Below, in pieces: positions 34,652 to 43,306 of a stretch of DNA of 64,000 bases. Both the position numbers and the translations under genes were made by a program. A model generated the notes under the pieces. The model had not been told where the DNA came from. It made no database searches and saw nothing but the letters and a program-made list of their open reading frames with translations. Within the stretch, counting starts at the first letter, position 1; each line of letters opens with the position of its first letter. The stretch comes from Rhodospirillaceae bacterium UBA1479 (lineage in GTDB: Bacteria > Pseudomonadota > Alphaproteobacteria > Rhodospirillales > Casp-alpha2): contig DCRZ01000003.1 in assembly GCA_002325375.1 (NCBI GenBank), positions 124,001 through 188,000 on the forward strand, read 5' to 3'.

Positions 34652-35172
34652 CGCGAACGTCAACAACGGGTTGACCGTAGAAGATGTCACAGCCGATCCG
34701 TTCATCAGTACATTTTCAAAAGTATGCGCAAGACGCTCTCGCCACGACAAGGGGCTTGGCACGAACGACAGAAGAAGCCTGTCCCGCCAATGAGCCTTCA
34801 GCAGTCTTCCCCGGTTCAGGTTCCTCAGTCCGCCCACCTTCATCCGAGGCTCCACCTAAATAGACGATCAGACGGGCCTGTTGATTCGGCTCGAAACCCC
34901 GATGCCAGATAAAGGAAACATCCTTTTCCCGCGGCGGAAAGTCCCGCCGCATGTTAATGGCGCGATTTTGGAAATTACTGCCATAGTATTCTTCCAATTT
35001 CGCCGTGATTTCAGACGAAATCACCTGCGGCAACACGCGGCAAAGAAGATTCACGCGAAAAGCCGTCCACCGCTTCTTCCATATGTTGGTCGATTTACGG
35101 CATCAACGCGTTGCAACCGCCCAGATTCAGAAGGCCTGGGCGCAGGTTGACGCCCTTCTCGGCCAGAGCATT
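34652..35172 (-). pseudogene. Decayed PhyH-like dioxygenase, related to the gene at 45554
   Basis: Minus-strand frames contain separate fragments of a protein like the intact dioxygenase at 45554-46540. One reads SNFQNRAINMRRDFPP with FIWHRG and LIVYLGGASDEGG, matching SNFLIRSVTGGRLFPS, YQWHRD and VILYLTDVSGERGS in the intact gene. Another, in a different frame, reads RDRLLLSFVPSPLSWRERL, matching RDALIAVILPSPLPWDKFL. An upstream piece has an in-frame stop after NALMP. Frame shifts, a stop, loss of the metal-binding Asp (WHRG for WHRD) and a missing middle show it is broken. The remaining bases of the flbT-ligase gap (34510-34651 and 35173-35543) hold nothing I recognise. Confidence 0.75.
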
Positions 35173-35543
35173 CCCCCGTCACCGCCGTTGGCGATCCACC
35201 ATGGGTCCATGAATAGTGATCTTGGTATATCCAATGGAACAGTCAATAACGCTGCCACGATGAATTGGCGGGCCAGGCGATCAAGTCGTCGCTGGTCTGG
35301 ACGTCTCCGCTCTGATCGACTGAAATACTGCAAGGTACCCAGGAATTTACGATACCACCGCGACCTGAAACCGGCGGGATTAGCGCCCGACTTGCGCGTT
35401 CCGCCGCTCACAGGCTAATTCTTGACCGCAAGTCATACCGCCCCGAGGGCTACGGACGGCGCGCCGCGAACGAACTAGAGCCTACCCTGCCCCATATATA
35501 TACTTGCCGCTTCCCTGGACCGCACACAGATACTGTCCGCAGC

Positions 35544-37031
35544 ATGACATCGCACAACGATCCACCCGCTTCGCCAGGACTTTCTCAAGCCATTCGCGAC
35601 GCCTTGGAAGCCAAATGCTCCCGTTTGGTCCTTGAGGTCGACGGACGGCAATGGACGGGCCGATCATTTCTTGCACAGGCCAATGCACGCTGCCTGCAAT
35701 TACTCGATGCGGGCCTGATCCCCGGGGATGCGGTGCTCGTCCAATCCGGCCGGGGCGGAGATTTCTGGATTGATGTCTTCGCCGTCTGGGCCTGCGGCGG
35801 GGTCTACGCACCGATCGGCGATGCGATTTCACTAGACCAGGCTGTCCGGCTCGTACAGCCGCGGTTCCTGTTAGGCGCGTCATCGACGGAGGAGGTGCCA
35901 GAAGGATTGAACTTTCTCGATGGACCACCGGCCGGAAGCGCTGAAATTATTCTCCCCACCATCAAGCCGCCTGCCCCCGACAGCCTCTCGACCATCCTGT
36001 TCACCAGCGGTTCAACAGGCCAGCCAAAGGGGGTCAGGTTATCTGACGGCGGCTTGCTGGCAAACGCGCGGGCGACGCTGCAATGTCTGGACCTGCGACC
36101 GGACGACGTCTTGTTCGCCCCCATCGCCTTCCGGTTTGTCAGCGCGCTCAGCCATTTTGTCACCGTCATGTTGTCCGATGCCACCTTGGCCGCGACTGAA
36201 GCCCCCCTGCTACCCAATTCCCTGGCAGCATCCGTGGAGTCCAACGGCGCGACCTGCCTTGGCGGCAGCCCGATCCACGCGCGTTGGCTTGTTGAGGCTG
36301 AAGCCGACGCCTTCACGACCCTGCGCTGGATCATGTCGTCGGGCGACAATCTCGGCTCCGCGACCATCGCAAGCCTTGCCACCCTCCGGCCAGGCCTCGG
36401 CATCTATACCTTCTACGGCCTAACCGAACTGGCCGGCCGGTTTTGTTGGCTGGCCCCCCAGGAACAGGCAACACACATGGGCAGTGTCGGCCGACCGATT
36501 CCCGGCTTCTCACTGGTGCTTGTCGACGATGACAATACCCCCTGCCTTGGCAATCAGATCGGCGAGGTCATTGCCAGGGGACCTGGTCTGATGCAGGGTT
36601 ACTGCGGTGATACACAGGCAACGGACAAGGCGATTGGCTTCGGCGGCTTCCGCACAGGAGACCTCGGCTATCTGGACGACGACGGCCTGCTCCACCTTGT
36701 CGGCCGTAAGGACGATGTCTTCAAGGTCATGGGACTGAAAGCCCACGCGATGACCATACAGGATGCGGTCATGGCGTCCGGGTTGGTCGAAGACGCCGCC
36801 GTACTGCCGTTCGAGGATGACCGGATCGGCACGGCACCCTGTGTCTATCTGGTGGAGGGGCCTACCAAGGGCTACAGCAAGGGTGCCATGATGCGCCACC
36901 TTCGCAGCGCCCTACCCAATCACATGCTGCCACGAAAATTCATCGCCGTCGGAGCAATTCCCCGCACCAGTTCAGGCAAGGTTGACCGAACCGCGCTTCG
37001 CGATTTGGCCCAGAGCCTAGAAGAATCCTAA
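35544..37031 (+). CDS. AMP-forming acyl ligase (ANL superfamily)
   Basis: This 495-residue adenylating enzyme activates a carboxylic acid as acyl-AMP and passes it to CoA or a carrier protein. Core motifs are ILFTSGSTGQPKGV (P-loop, near residue 150), FYGLTELAGRF (YGxTE), FRTGDLGYLDDDGLLHLVGRKDDVFKVMGLK (hinge GD and R), and the C-terminal lysine in PRTSSGKVDRTAL. It is about 50 residues shorter than long acyl-CoA synthetases and closer to stand-alone adenylation domains. Its stop overlaps that of a convergent acyl carrier protein gene by 4 bp. That carrier is its probable partner. Confidence 0.85.
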   Translation: MTSHNDPPASPGLSQAIRDALEAKCSRLVLEVDGRQWTGRSFLAQANARCLQLLDAGLIPGDAVLVQSGRGGDFWIDVFAVWACGGVYAPIGDAISLDQAVRLVQPRFLLGASSTEEVPEGLNFLDGPPAGSAEIILPTIKPPAPDSLSTILFTSGSTGQPKGVRLSDGGLLANARATLQCLDLRPDDVLFAPIAFRFVSALSHFVTVMLSDATLAATEAPLLPNSLAASVESNGATCLGGSPIHARWLVEAEADAFTTLRWIMSSGDNLGSATIASLATLRPGLGIYTFYGLTELAGRFCWLAPQEQATHMGSVGRPIPGFSLVLVDDDNTPCLGNQIGEVIARGPGLMQGYCGDTQATDKAIGFGGFRTGDLGYLDDDGLLHLVGRKDDVFKVMGLKAHAMTIQDAVMASGLVEDAAVLPFEDDRIGTAPCVYLVEGPTKGYSKGAMMRHLRSALPNHMLPRKFIAVGAIPRTSSGKVDRTALRDLAQSLEES

Positions 37032-37279
37032 GGCTTCAGCGCACCGATCAATTCGGCGATTTGGGCGATGGTGTCCATCTTATCCGCCTCGCGCATCTCG
37101 CTAGGGATCGATACGACGAACTCTTCCTCCAGAAACGCCACCGTCATGATGAAGTCGATGGACTGAAGAAGTCCGGACTTGAACAGCGACCGATCCACGG
37201 CCAACGCTGCCGATTCCACGCCTAATTCTTCATGAAAGAATTCAATCAAAGCGGGAATAACAGATTTTTTATTTTCCAT
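37028..37279 (-). CDS. Acyl carrier protein-like protein
   Basis: This 83-residue acidic four-helix protein has an LFKSGLLQSIDFIM motif, with the serine in LQSIDF at the phosphopantetheine attachment position (the usual DSL serine; the Asp is replaced by Gln). The C-terminal DTIAQIAELIGAL helix fits the ACP fold. It is convergent with the acyl ligase and divergent from the GSCFA-like gene. It is most likely a specialised carrier that takes an acyl group from the ligase for sugar acylation, since flagellin glycan islands elsewhere are known to contain ACPs. Confidence 0.75.
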   Translation of the reverse strand: MENKKSVIPALIEFFHEELGVESAALAVDRSLFKSGLLQSIDFIMTVAFLEEEFVVSIPSEMREADKMDTIAQIAELIGALKP

Positions 37280-37437
37280 TCGTATATTTTCCCCTAACCT
37301 CAGGACGGTTGGGAAATGGGCTTACGGCTGCTTTCCTTCGCCCCGACCGTGATAATTTGTGCCGTATTCCCCTGTCGGGATGGAACATAACTTCCGGAAC
37401 AAGGGGATTCTTTTTGTTGAAGAAAAGATTCTAATAC

Positions 37438-38748
37438 ATGGAATACGATTCCTCAAACCACCAATCCTCACCGACCGCCATAACGCCGCTAAACTTGGTC
37501 GGCAATTGCCATGATCGCCATGTTCAGGAGCTCTATGTCCGGTCGATCTTCCGGCGCGATGATTTCCGCAAATCCATGCTGGACACGTTGTCCCAGTTTC
37601 CTCCCGGTGCCCTGGACTACCGGGGCCTTCTCGACCGTCTTCATATAATCGTAGCAAAGGTCCGCGAAAGCGGCCTGGGCAACGACAACCCAGAATATGC
37701 AGCCGAACTGGACAGACTAGGCACCTTCGTCCAGGGCCTCGGCGAGATCAATGAACTGTACAGCCGGCATTCAACCACAGAAGGCCTTCGGAAATATTCA
37801 TGGCCAGACCCATCAAAGGGTAAGCGTTTCGGCGGCAATCTGTACGACACCGTGCCGGTCGCCGCCAAAGATCCCATTCTGAATAAGCAAACTAAAATCG
37901 CCTCCGGCGGCGGATGCTTGAACTATTTCTTTATCGATCACCTGACCGACCGCGGATACAACTACATCTTCAAGGAAACCAATCTGGACCCGGACACTGG
38001 GGCAAAGACGGGAAACTACGATCCAGAGGCCGGGCCGCGCCACCAAGGTTCGTGCAACTGGGGCGTCATGTTCAACGCCCCAGCCTTTGCCCAGATCGCC
38101 GACATCGCCTTCGCTGAAACGCCGCCTGATTTGGTTTGCACACAGGTCTCTGATTCGCCCCCCATGTACACCGACCCATTCCGCATGGGTGTCAATTTCC
38201 CCAGTCTCGACGCCTTCTATCGCAACTCGGAAGCCCACGCGCGCAATACCCGAGACGTCCTGATGGAAGCTGAAGTATTTCTTGCCTTTCTCGGCAACAA
38301 TGAAGGCGGCCGCTATCTGCCAGATGGACGCGTCATCTCCTCGGTTATGCCGGACCTTGACCTGCGCCCACTGTTCCGTCCGGTGAGCCTGACGGTGCAA
38401 GAGAACGTGGATGCCCTCAGTCATTTCATCGACGTCGTGACCGCACACAATCCCAGCATCAAGTTCATCCTGGGAATAACACCCACGCCCATGCTGGCGA
38501 CCTGGAAGGCAGACAGCCATATCGTGGAATCTGACTTACTGGGCAAATCCGTGCTTCGCGTCGCCACAGAAGAAGTCGTCCGCAAGTACGAACACGTCTA
38601 TTATTTTCCCTCTCTGGAAGCGGGCCGCATCTGCTGCCGCGATCCATTCGGCGAGGATGGGCGCCATGCAACGGATGAGGCCCTGAACAATATGGCCGAT
38701 GCCTTTGAGGCCCGATTCGCCGAGCCGGCCGGCAAGCCACCTCTTTAG
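37438..38748 (+). CDS. GSCFA-like domain protein
   Basis: The 436-residue product resembles the GSCFA family (SGNH/GDSL-hydrolase-like), found in bacterial surface-polysaccharide and glycosylation loci. Visible elements are an early block around LNLVGNCHDRHVQELYV, a QGSCNWGVMFN block near residue 205, ILGITPTPMLATWKA near residue 345 and SVLRVATEEVVRKYEHVYYFPSLEA near residue 380. A catalytic role such as an acyl-ester transfer is possible but not shown. It stands alone between the ACP and the NeuB-type gene; the 195 bp after it show no terminator. Confidence 0.55.
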   Translation: MEYDSSNHQSSPTAITPLNLVGNCHDRHVQELYVRSIFRRDDFRKSMLDTLSQFPPGALDYRGLLDRLHIIVAKVRESGLGNDNPEYAAELDRLGTFVQGLGEINELYSRHSTTEGLRKYSWPDPSKGKRFGGNLYDTVPVAAKDPILNKQTKIASGGGCLNYFFIDHLTDRGYNYIFKETNLDPDTGAKTGNYDPEAGPRHQGSCNWGVMFNAPAFAQIADIAFAETPPDLVCTQVSDSPPMYTDPFRMGVNFPSLDAFYRNSEAHARNTRDVLMEAEVFLAFLGNNEGGRYLPDGRVISSVMPDLDLRPLFRPVSLTVQENVDALSHFIDVVTAHNPSIKFILGITPTPMLATWKADSHIVESDLLGKSVLRVATEEVVRKYEHVYYFPSLEAGRICCRDPFGEDGRHATDEALNNMADAFEARFAEPAGKPPL

Positions 38749-38943
38749 AACAAAAGGGTGACATGATTGATGGCCAGCGGGATTGCGCCCTCAAGGAACA
38801 AGCAGCAGGCAACCGCCCGCCCTGCCGCGTGAAATCTAAATGGATCATTAAGCGTTTCCCCCATAATTTGAACACATCCTGAAGGAAGACTGGGATGTCG
38901 GTCCGGCGGGGTTCGCCGGAGACGGAAAGATGGGAGCGCAGGC

Positions 38944-39951
38944 GTGTTCAAAGACCTGACACGAACCTTTATCATCGCCGAAGTCGGCAACAACCACGAA
39001 GGCGACATGGGCGTCGCCCGTGAACTGGTCGACCGCGCCGCCGAAACCGGCGCCGACGCCGTTAAATTCCAGACCTTCATCGCGGAAAAATTCTCTTCGC
39101 AGGCAGACGCCGCCCGGTTCGCCCGCCTGCAGAAATTTCAACTTACCTTCGATGAATTCGCCGAACTGGCCGAACGGGCGCGGGCCAAAGGCCTGATGTT
39201 CTTTTCCACGCCGCTCGACCTGGACAGCGCCCGGTTCCTGGCGACCATCGTCGATGCGCTGAAAATCGCGTCCGGGGACAACACGTTCTGGCCGCTCATC
39301 GAATGCTGCGCCGAAAGCGGCAAGCCGATGATCATCTCCACCGGCATATCCGGTCAGGCGGAAATTCAGGAAGCGGCCGACAAGGTGTCCGCGGTCTGGT
39401 CCGCCAAGGGGCATGAAGGCGACCTGGCGTTGCTCCACTGCGTCGTCAGCTATCCGGCGCCGCCCGAGCAGGCCAACCTGAGCGCCATTCGTTCCCTGAC
39501 GGCGGCCTTTCCCGGTCAGACCATCGGCTATTCGGACCACACCATGGGCCTGGATGCGGCCGTCGCCGCCGTCGCCATGGGGGCCCGCATCGTCGAAAAG
39601 CATTTCACTTTGGCCAATGACTATTCCGACTTCCGTGATCATCAGCTGTCCGCCAATCCCAAGGACATGGCCCGGCTTGTCCAGCGCATCCGCCTTGTCG
39701 AGGACATGGCCGGCGACGGTGCCCTCGGCTGTTTAGCCTGCGAAGAAGATCTTGTGACGCCTGTACGGCGGTCCATCGCGGCGGCCCATAATCTGCCCGC
39801 GGGACACATCATCAGCGCCGATGATATCGTCTGGCTGCGTCCCGGCGGCGGCTTCGCACCCGGCCGGGAAACGGATGTCCTTGCCCGCAAGCTGACCCAA
39901 GCGGTCGCCGGCGGCGAGATGATCCGCCCAGAACATTTTGAAAACGACTGA
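38944..39951 (+). CDS. NeuB-type nonulosonic acid synthase with SAF domain
   Basis: NeuB, LegI and PseI enzymes condense phosphoenolpyruvate with a 6-carbon amino sugar to give a 9-carbon nonulosonic acid. The 335-residue protein begins at GTG (GGGAG upstream). It has the TIM-barrel motifs FIIAEVGNNHEGD, DAVKFQTF, MFFSTPLD, ALKIASGDN, TIGYSDHT and VEKHFTL. A C-terminal antifreeze-like SAF domain follows (VRRSIAAAHNLPAGHIISADDIVWLRPG). Exact product (sialic, legionaminic, pseudaminic or other) cannot be told from sequence alone. It opens a run of six genes to 45469. Confidence 0.9.
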   Translation: MFKDLTRTFIIAEVGNNHEGDMGVARELVDRAAETGADAVKFQTFIAEKFSSQADAARFARLQKFQLTFDEFAELAERARAKGLMFFSTPLDLDSARFLATIVDALKIASGDNTFWPLIECCAESGKPMIISTGISGQAEIQEAADKVSAVWSAKGHEGDLALLHCVVSYPAPPEQANLSAIRSLTAAFPGQTIGYSDHTMGLDAAVAAVAMGARIVEKHFTLANDYSDFRDHQLSANPKDMARLVQRIRLVEDMAGDGALGCLACEEDLVTPVRRSIAAAHNLPAGHIISADDIVWLRPGGGFAPGRETDVLARKLTQAVAGGEMIRPEHFEND

Positions 39952-39959
39952 CAGGCTCC

Positions 39960-40667
39960 ATGCGGATCGCCCTCCTCACCACCGATTGCCCGCCCGCCCT
40001 GCGTTGCGCCGGCAATCTGGCGGACATCTACGATCTGTGCGGCATCCTGGTGCGGACGGTGCCGCCAACGCTGCCGTTTGCGACCGCCCATCATCTGGAC
40101 GATGACCAAGCCACCTTTGAGGCCGACGCTTGGTTCGGCGGCACCCCCCCTGCCCTCGCCGACATCGCCCCGGTTCATACGGTCCCCGACATGATCGGCG
40201 ACGAAGCGGCGGCCGTGCTGAAAAGTCTCAAGCCCGATATCGTGATTTCCCTGAACGCCGGCCCGACCGGCGGCGCGATCATCGACATGATGGAAAACCG
40301 CGCCCTCGTTCTTCACCCCGGCAACCCACAGGACTACCGGGGCGAGGACACGCATCTGTGGGCCGTTTATCACGGCGACGAAAGCCGCCTTGAGTGCATC
40401 GTTCAGTATGCGGCCCTTGAGCCCAACAGCGGCTCGGTCCTGGCCAGCACGCCACTCGTCATACCGTCCGGCATGCCCCTTGCCGGTCTCCGCCGCGCGG
40501 TCACCGACGGCTACATCATAGGCATGGGAAAGGTTCTCACGTTCTTTGACGGCGGGGGCATGTTGTCAGTCACCCGCCTGCAGCAGCTCGGCAAGCTCTA
40601 CACGCCGATGCCTGCGGTATTGAAGGATTATTGCCTCTCGCAGTTCGCCCATCGGGCAGGCAGCTAA
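39960..40667 (+). CDS. Formyltransferase-like protein with altered active site
   Basis: The 235-residue protein resembles the N-terminal half of methionyl-tRNA/sugar N-formyltransferases: ALLTTDCPP start, LKPDIVISLNAGPTGG, and LHPGNPQDYRGEDTHLWAVYHGDE corresponding to the NxHPSxLPxYRGxxPxxWAI block. The catalytic Asn of NxH is Val here (VLH), and the usual Asp-Gly of the DTG-type motif reads NSGS. The His and the YRG are kept. It may be a catalytically altered relative or use another acyl donor. The gene lies 8 bp after the NeuB-type gene and 19 bp before asnB. Confidence 0.6.
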   Translation: MRIALLTTDCPPALRCAGNLADIYDLCGILVRTVPPTLPFATAHHLDDDQATFEADAWFGGTPPALADIAPVHTVPDMIGDEAAAVLKSLKPDIVISLNAGPTGGAIIDMMENRALVLHPGNPQDYRGEDTHLWAVYHGDESRLECIVQYAALEPNSGSVLASTPLVIPSGMPLAGLRRAVTDGYIIGMGKVLTFFDGGGMLSVTRLQQLGKLYTPMPAVLKDYCLSQFAHRAGS

Positions 40668-40686
40668 GCCAAGGACAGCTCGGAAC

Positions 40687-42537
40687 ATGTGCGGAATTGC
40701 AGGAACCCTCGGCCCGACCGTGCCGGACACCGGCCGCATCGCCAGCGCCCTTTCGACCATGGCGCGGCGCGGCCCCGATGCTTCGGGCCACCGCGTTCTG
40801 GACCTGGGCGCGCAGAAGGCGGCGCTGTTGCATACACGGCTTTCGATCATCGACCTGGACGCGCGCGCCGACCAGCCGTTCGAGCGGGACGGGCTGGTTA
40901 TTTCCTACAACGGTGAAATCTACAACTACCTTGAGGTAAAGGCCGATCTGGAAGCCCTGGGCCACCGGTTCAAAACGGCCTCCGACACGGAAGTCCTGGT
41001 CGCGGCTTGGCGGCAGTGGGGGCCGGATGCCCTGGACCGGCTGGAAGGCATGTGGGCCTTCGCCATCATCGATACCCAAGCAGGTACGCTGACATTGTGC
41101 CGCGACCGGTTCGGGGAAAAGCCGCTTTACCTTTGGCCGCGGGGCGGTGTCCTGCATTTCGCGTCCGAGATCAAGACCCTGGCGGCCCTCGCCGGGGATG
41201 CCCCGCCGGTCAACCAGACCCAGGTCCTGCGTTATCTGACGCTCGGCTATAAATCGCTCTATAAATCCGGCGACACCTTCTTCGACGGCGTGTTCGAATT
41301 GCCGCCCTCGACCTATCTGACGCTCTCCTCTCCCGTCCTGTCGCGACCGGAGTTCTACTGGCAACTCAAACATATCCCTCGGCCCATGTCGGCGGCGGTC
41401 GCCCTGGAAGAAGCCCGCGAACGTCTGTTCCGCTCGGTCGAGCTGCGGCTGCGGGCCGACGTGCCGGTGGCGTTCTGCCTGTCGGGCGGCGTCGATTCCG
41501 CGACGCTCGCGGCCATCGCCGCGAAAAAGCTGGGGGCGGACATCCATTGTTTTTCGATCATCGATGCCGATGAACGCTACGACGAAAGCGACAACATCAC
41601 CGCCATGGTCGAGGCCCTCGGCTGTGACCATCACGTGACGCGCACGTCGACCGAGGGCTTCTTCGCGCGCATGGAAGACATCGTCGCCTATCACGACGCG
41701 CCCGTGGCGACCATCAGCTATTACGTCCATTCATTCCTGTCGGAAGCGATCCACGACGCCGGCTATAAGGTCGCCGTCTCCGGCACCGGGGCCGACGAGA
41801 TCTACACCGGCTATTACGATCATTATTCCATGTGGCTGGCGCAGATGTGGCGGCGCTCGCAAATCGATTCCACGGTCGATTTCGAAACCCTGCTGACCGA
41901 TTGGAAGGGAGGCTTCGGGGCCCATGTGCAGAACCCGCTATTGCAGGACCCCATGACCTTCGTCCGTGATCCGGGCCAGCGTGGGCATATCACGCTCGAC
42001 CAGGATTTCTTTGAAAGCCTGCTGGCCACGCCCTTCCATGAGGATTTCGAGGAAACGGAATTCACCCGGGAGCTTCTGCGCAACCGCATGATGAACGAGT
42101 TGTTCGCGGAATCGATCCCCGTCATCCTTCACGAAGACGACTGCAACTCCATGCGCTGGTCGGTGGAGAACCGTTCTCCCTTCCTGGACCGCAACTTGGC
42201 AGAATTCCTATACAGCGTGCCGTCCGAATACCTGATCGGCGACGGCTTCGCCAAGCTCCTCCTGCGCCAGTCCGGCCAGGGATTGGTGCCGGATCAAGTG
42301 CGGTTGGACAAGCGCAAGCGCGGATTCAATGCCTCGATCAACTCGCTCGTCGACCGCAATGACCCGGATACCCGCGACCGCCTGCTTGCCCCCGGGCCGA
42401 TCTTCGACCTGATCGACCGGAGCAAGTTCGAAGGGTTCCTGAACCAGGATATGACCTCCAACAGCTTTTCAAAATTCTTGTTCAGCTTTATTTCCGCGCG
42501 TATTTTCCTTGATCAACAACTCCTTGAAAGCCAATGA
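40687..42537 (+). CDS. Asparagine synthase-like amidotransferase (AsnB family)
   Basis: The 616-residue protein has an N-terminal class II glutaminase with Cys2 nucleophile (MCGIAG), RRGPDASG, RLSIIDLD, SYNGEIYNYLE and SDTEVL. A C-terminal ATP-pyrophosphatase synthetase follows (CLSGGVDSATLAAIA, PP-loop near residue 265; SGTGADEIYTGYYDHY). In polysaccharide and glycosylation clusters such enzymes often amidate a uronic or nonulosonic carboxyl group rather than aspartate. It sits inside the sugar operon between the formyltransferase-like gene and the first SpsF-type gene. Confidence 0.88.
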   Translation: MCGIAGTLGPTVPDTGRIASALSTMARRGPDASGHRVLDLGAQKAALLHTRLSIIDLDARADQPFERDGLVISYNGEIYNYLEVKADLEALGHRFKTASDTEVLVAAWRQWGPDALDRLEGMWAFAIIDTQAGTLTLCRDRFGEKPLYLWPRGGVLHFASEIKTLAALAGDAPPVNQTQVLRYLTLGYKSLYKSGDTFFDGVFELPPSTYLTLSSPVLSRPEFYWQLKHIPRPMSAAVALEEARERLFRSVELRLRADVPVAFCLSGGVDSATLAAIAAKKLGADIHCFSIIDADERYDESDNITAMVEALGCDHHVTRTSTEGFFARMEDIVAYHDAPVATISYYVHSFLSEAIHDAGYKVAVSGTGADEIYTGYYDHYSMWLAQMWRRSQIDSTVDFETLLTDWKGGFGAHVQNPLLQDPMTFVRDPGQRGHITLDQDFFESLLATPFHEDFEETEFTRELLRNRMMNELFAESIPVILHEDDCNSMRWSVENRSPFLDRNLAEFLYSVPSEYLIGDGFAKLLLRQSGQGLVPDQVRLDKRKRGFNASINSLVDRNDPDTRDRLLAPGPIFDLIDRSKFEGFLNQDMTSNSFSKFLFSFISARIFLDQQLLESQ

Positions 42538-42571
42538 GTTTCTTATCCTCATCATTGACAGGGCCTCAGCC

Positions 42572-43306
42572 ATGACCAGGGTCACCGGTGTCATCCAGGC
42601 CCGCCTGACTTCGATCCGCTTGGCACAAAAGGCGCTGTTGCCGTTGGCTGGCCGGCCCGTGATGCACCATTTATTCGACCGGGCGAAGCGTATTCGCGGC
42701 GTCGATAATCTGGTTCTCGCGATCCCCACGGGCGAGGCCAATGATCCGCTTGAAAACGCCGTCGCGGACTACCCCGAGATCCGGGTCGTGCGCGGCCCGG
42801 ACGACGATCTGGTGACACGGTTTTTGATGGCGGCAGACCTTACCGGCGCCGACGTGATTGTCCGCATGTGGGGCGACTGTCCGGTGACCGATCCCGATCT
42901 GGCGGCAGGATTGCTGCAGGCTGTCTTGAACACGGATGTCGCCTGGGCCCACTACCCGAACGATTCCGGCTATCCTGAAGGCGTCGAAACCCACGTTCTG
43001 CGGGTCGACGCCCTGCGTGCGCTGTCAGACGAATCCGACGACATGTACGAACGCGAAAACATGCTGCCCTTCTTCACCCGCCGGCCTGAACGTTTCCCCA
43101 TGCTGGAAATTCGCCGCACGCCGAACAGAAATCACCTGAAGTGCCTGTTGGACACGCAACACGACTATCGTCGGATTTCGGAAATCTTCGACATTCTCTA
43201 CCCCGATACCCCTGATTTCGGCGTCGCCGAACTGGAATCGCTCGCCGAGAGCCGGCCGGAACTGTTTGATCCGACGCACCGCATCGCCACGGGGAACGAC
43301 GGATGA
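42572..43306 (+). CDS. SpsF-type cytidylyltransferase, copy 1
   Basis: The protein (244 residues from ATG 42572, MTRVTGVIQARL) is in the CMP-sugar nucleotidyltransferase superfamily, in the SpsF group. Motifs are IQARLTSIRLAQKALLPLAGRPVMHHLFDRA, VVRGPDDDLVTRFLMAA and VRMWGDCPVTDPDL. It likely activates a sugar with CMP or a similar nucleotide. It overlaps the following oxidoreductase gene by 4 bp (ATGA). Two more SpsF-type genes lie at 54423 and 56454. Confidence 0.85.
   Translation: MTRVTGVIQARLTSIRLAQKALLPLAGRPVMHHLFDRAKRIRGVDNLVLAIPTGEANDPLENAVADYPEIRVVRGPDDDLVTRFLMAADLTGADVIVRMWGDCPVTDPDLAAGLLQAVLNTDVAWAHYPNDSGYPEGVETHVLRVDALRALSDESDDMYERENMLPFFTRRPERFPMLEIRRTPNRNHLKCLLDTQHDYRRISEIFDILYPDTPDFGVAELESLAESRPELFDPTHRIATGNDG

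Noticed and set aside
38763..38790. TGGCC...TTGC sigma-54-like pair upstream of the NeuB-type gene
   Set aside because: The spacing between GG and GC is one base too long.
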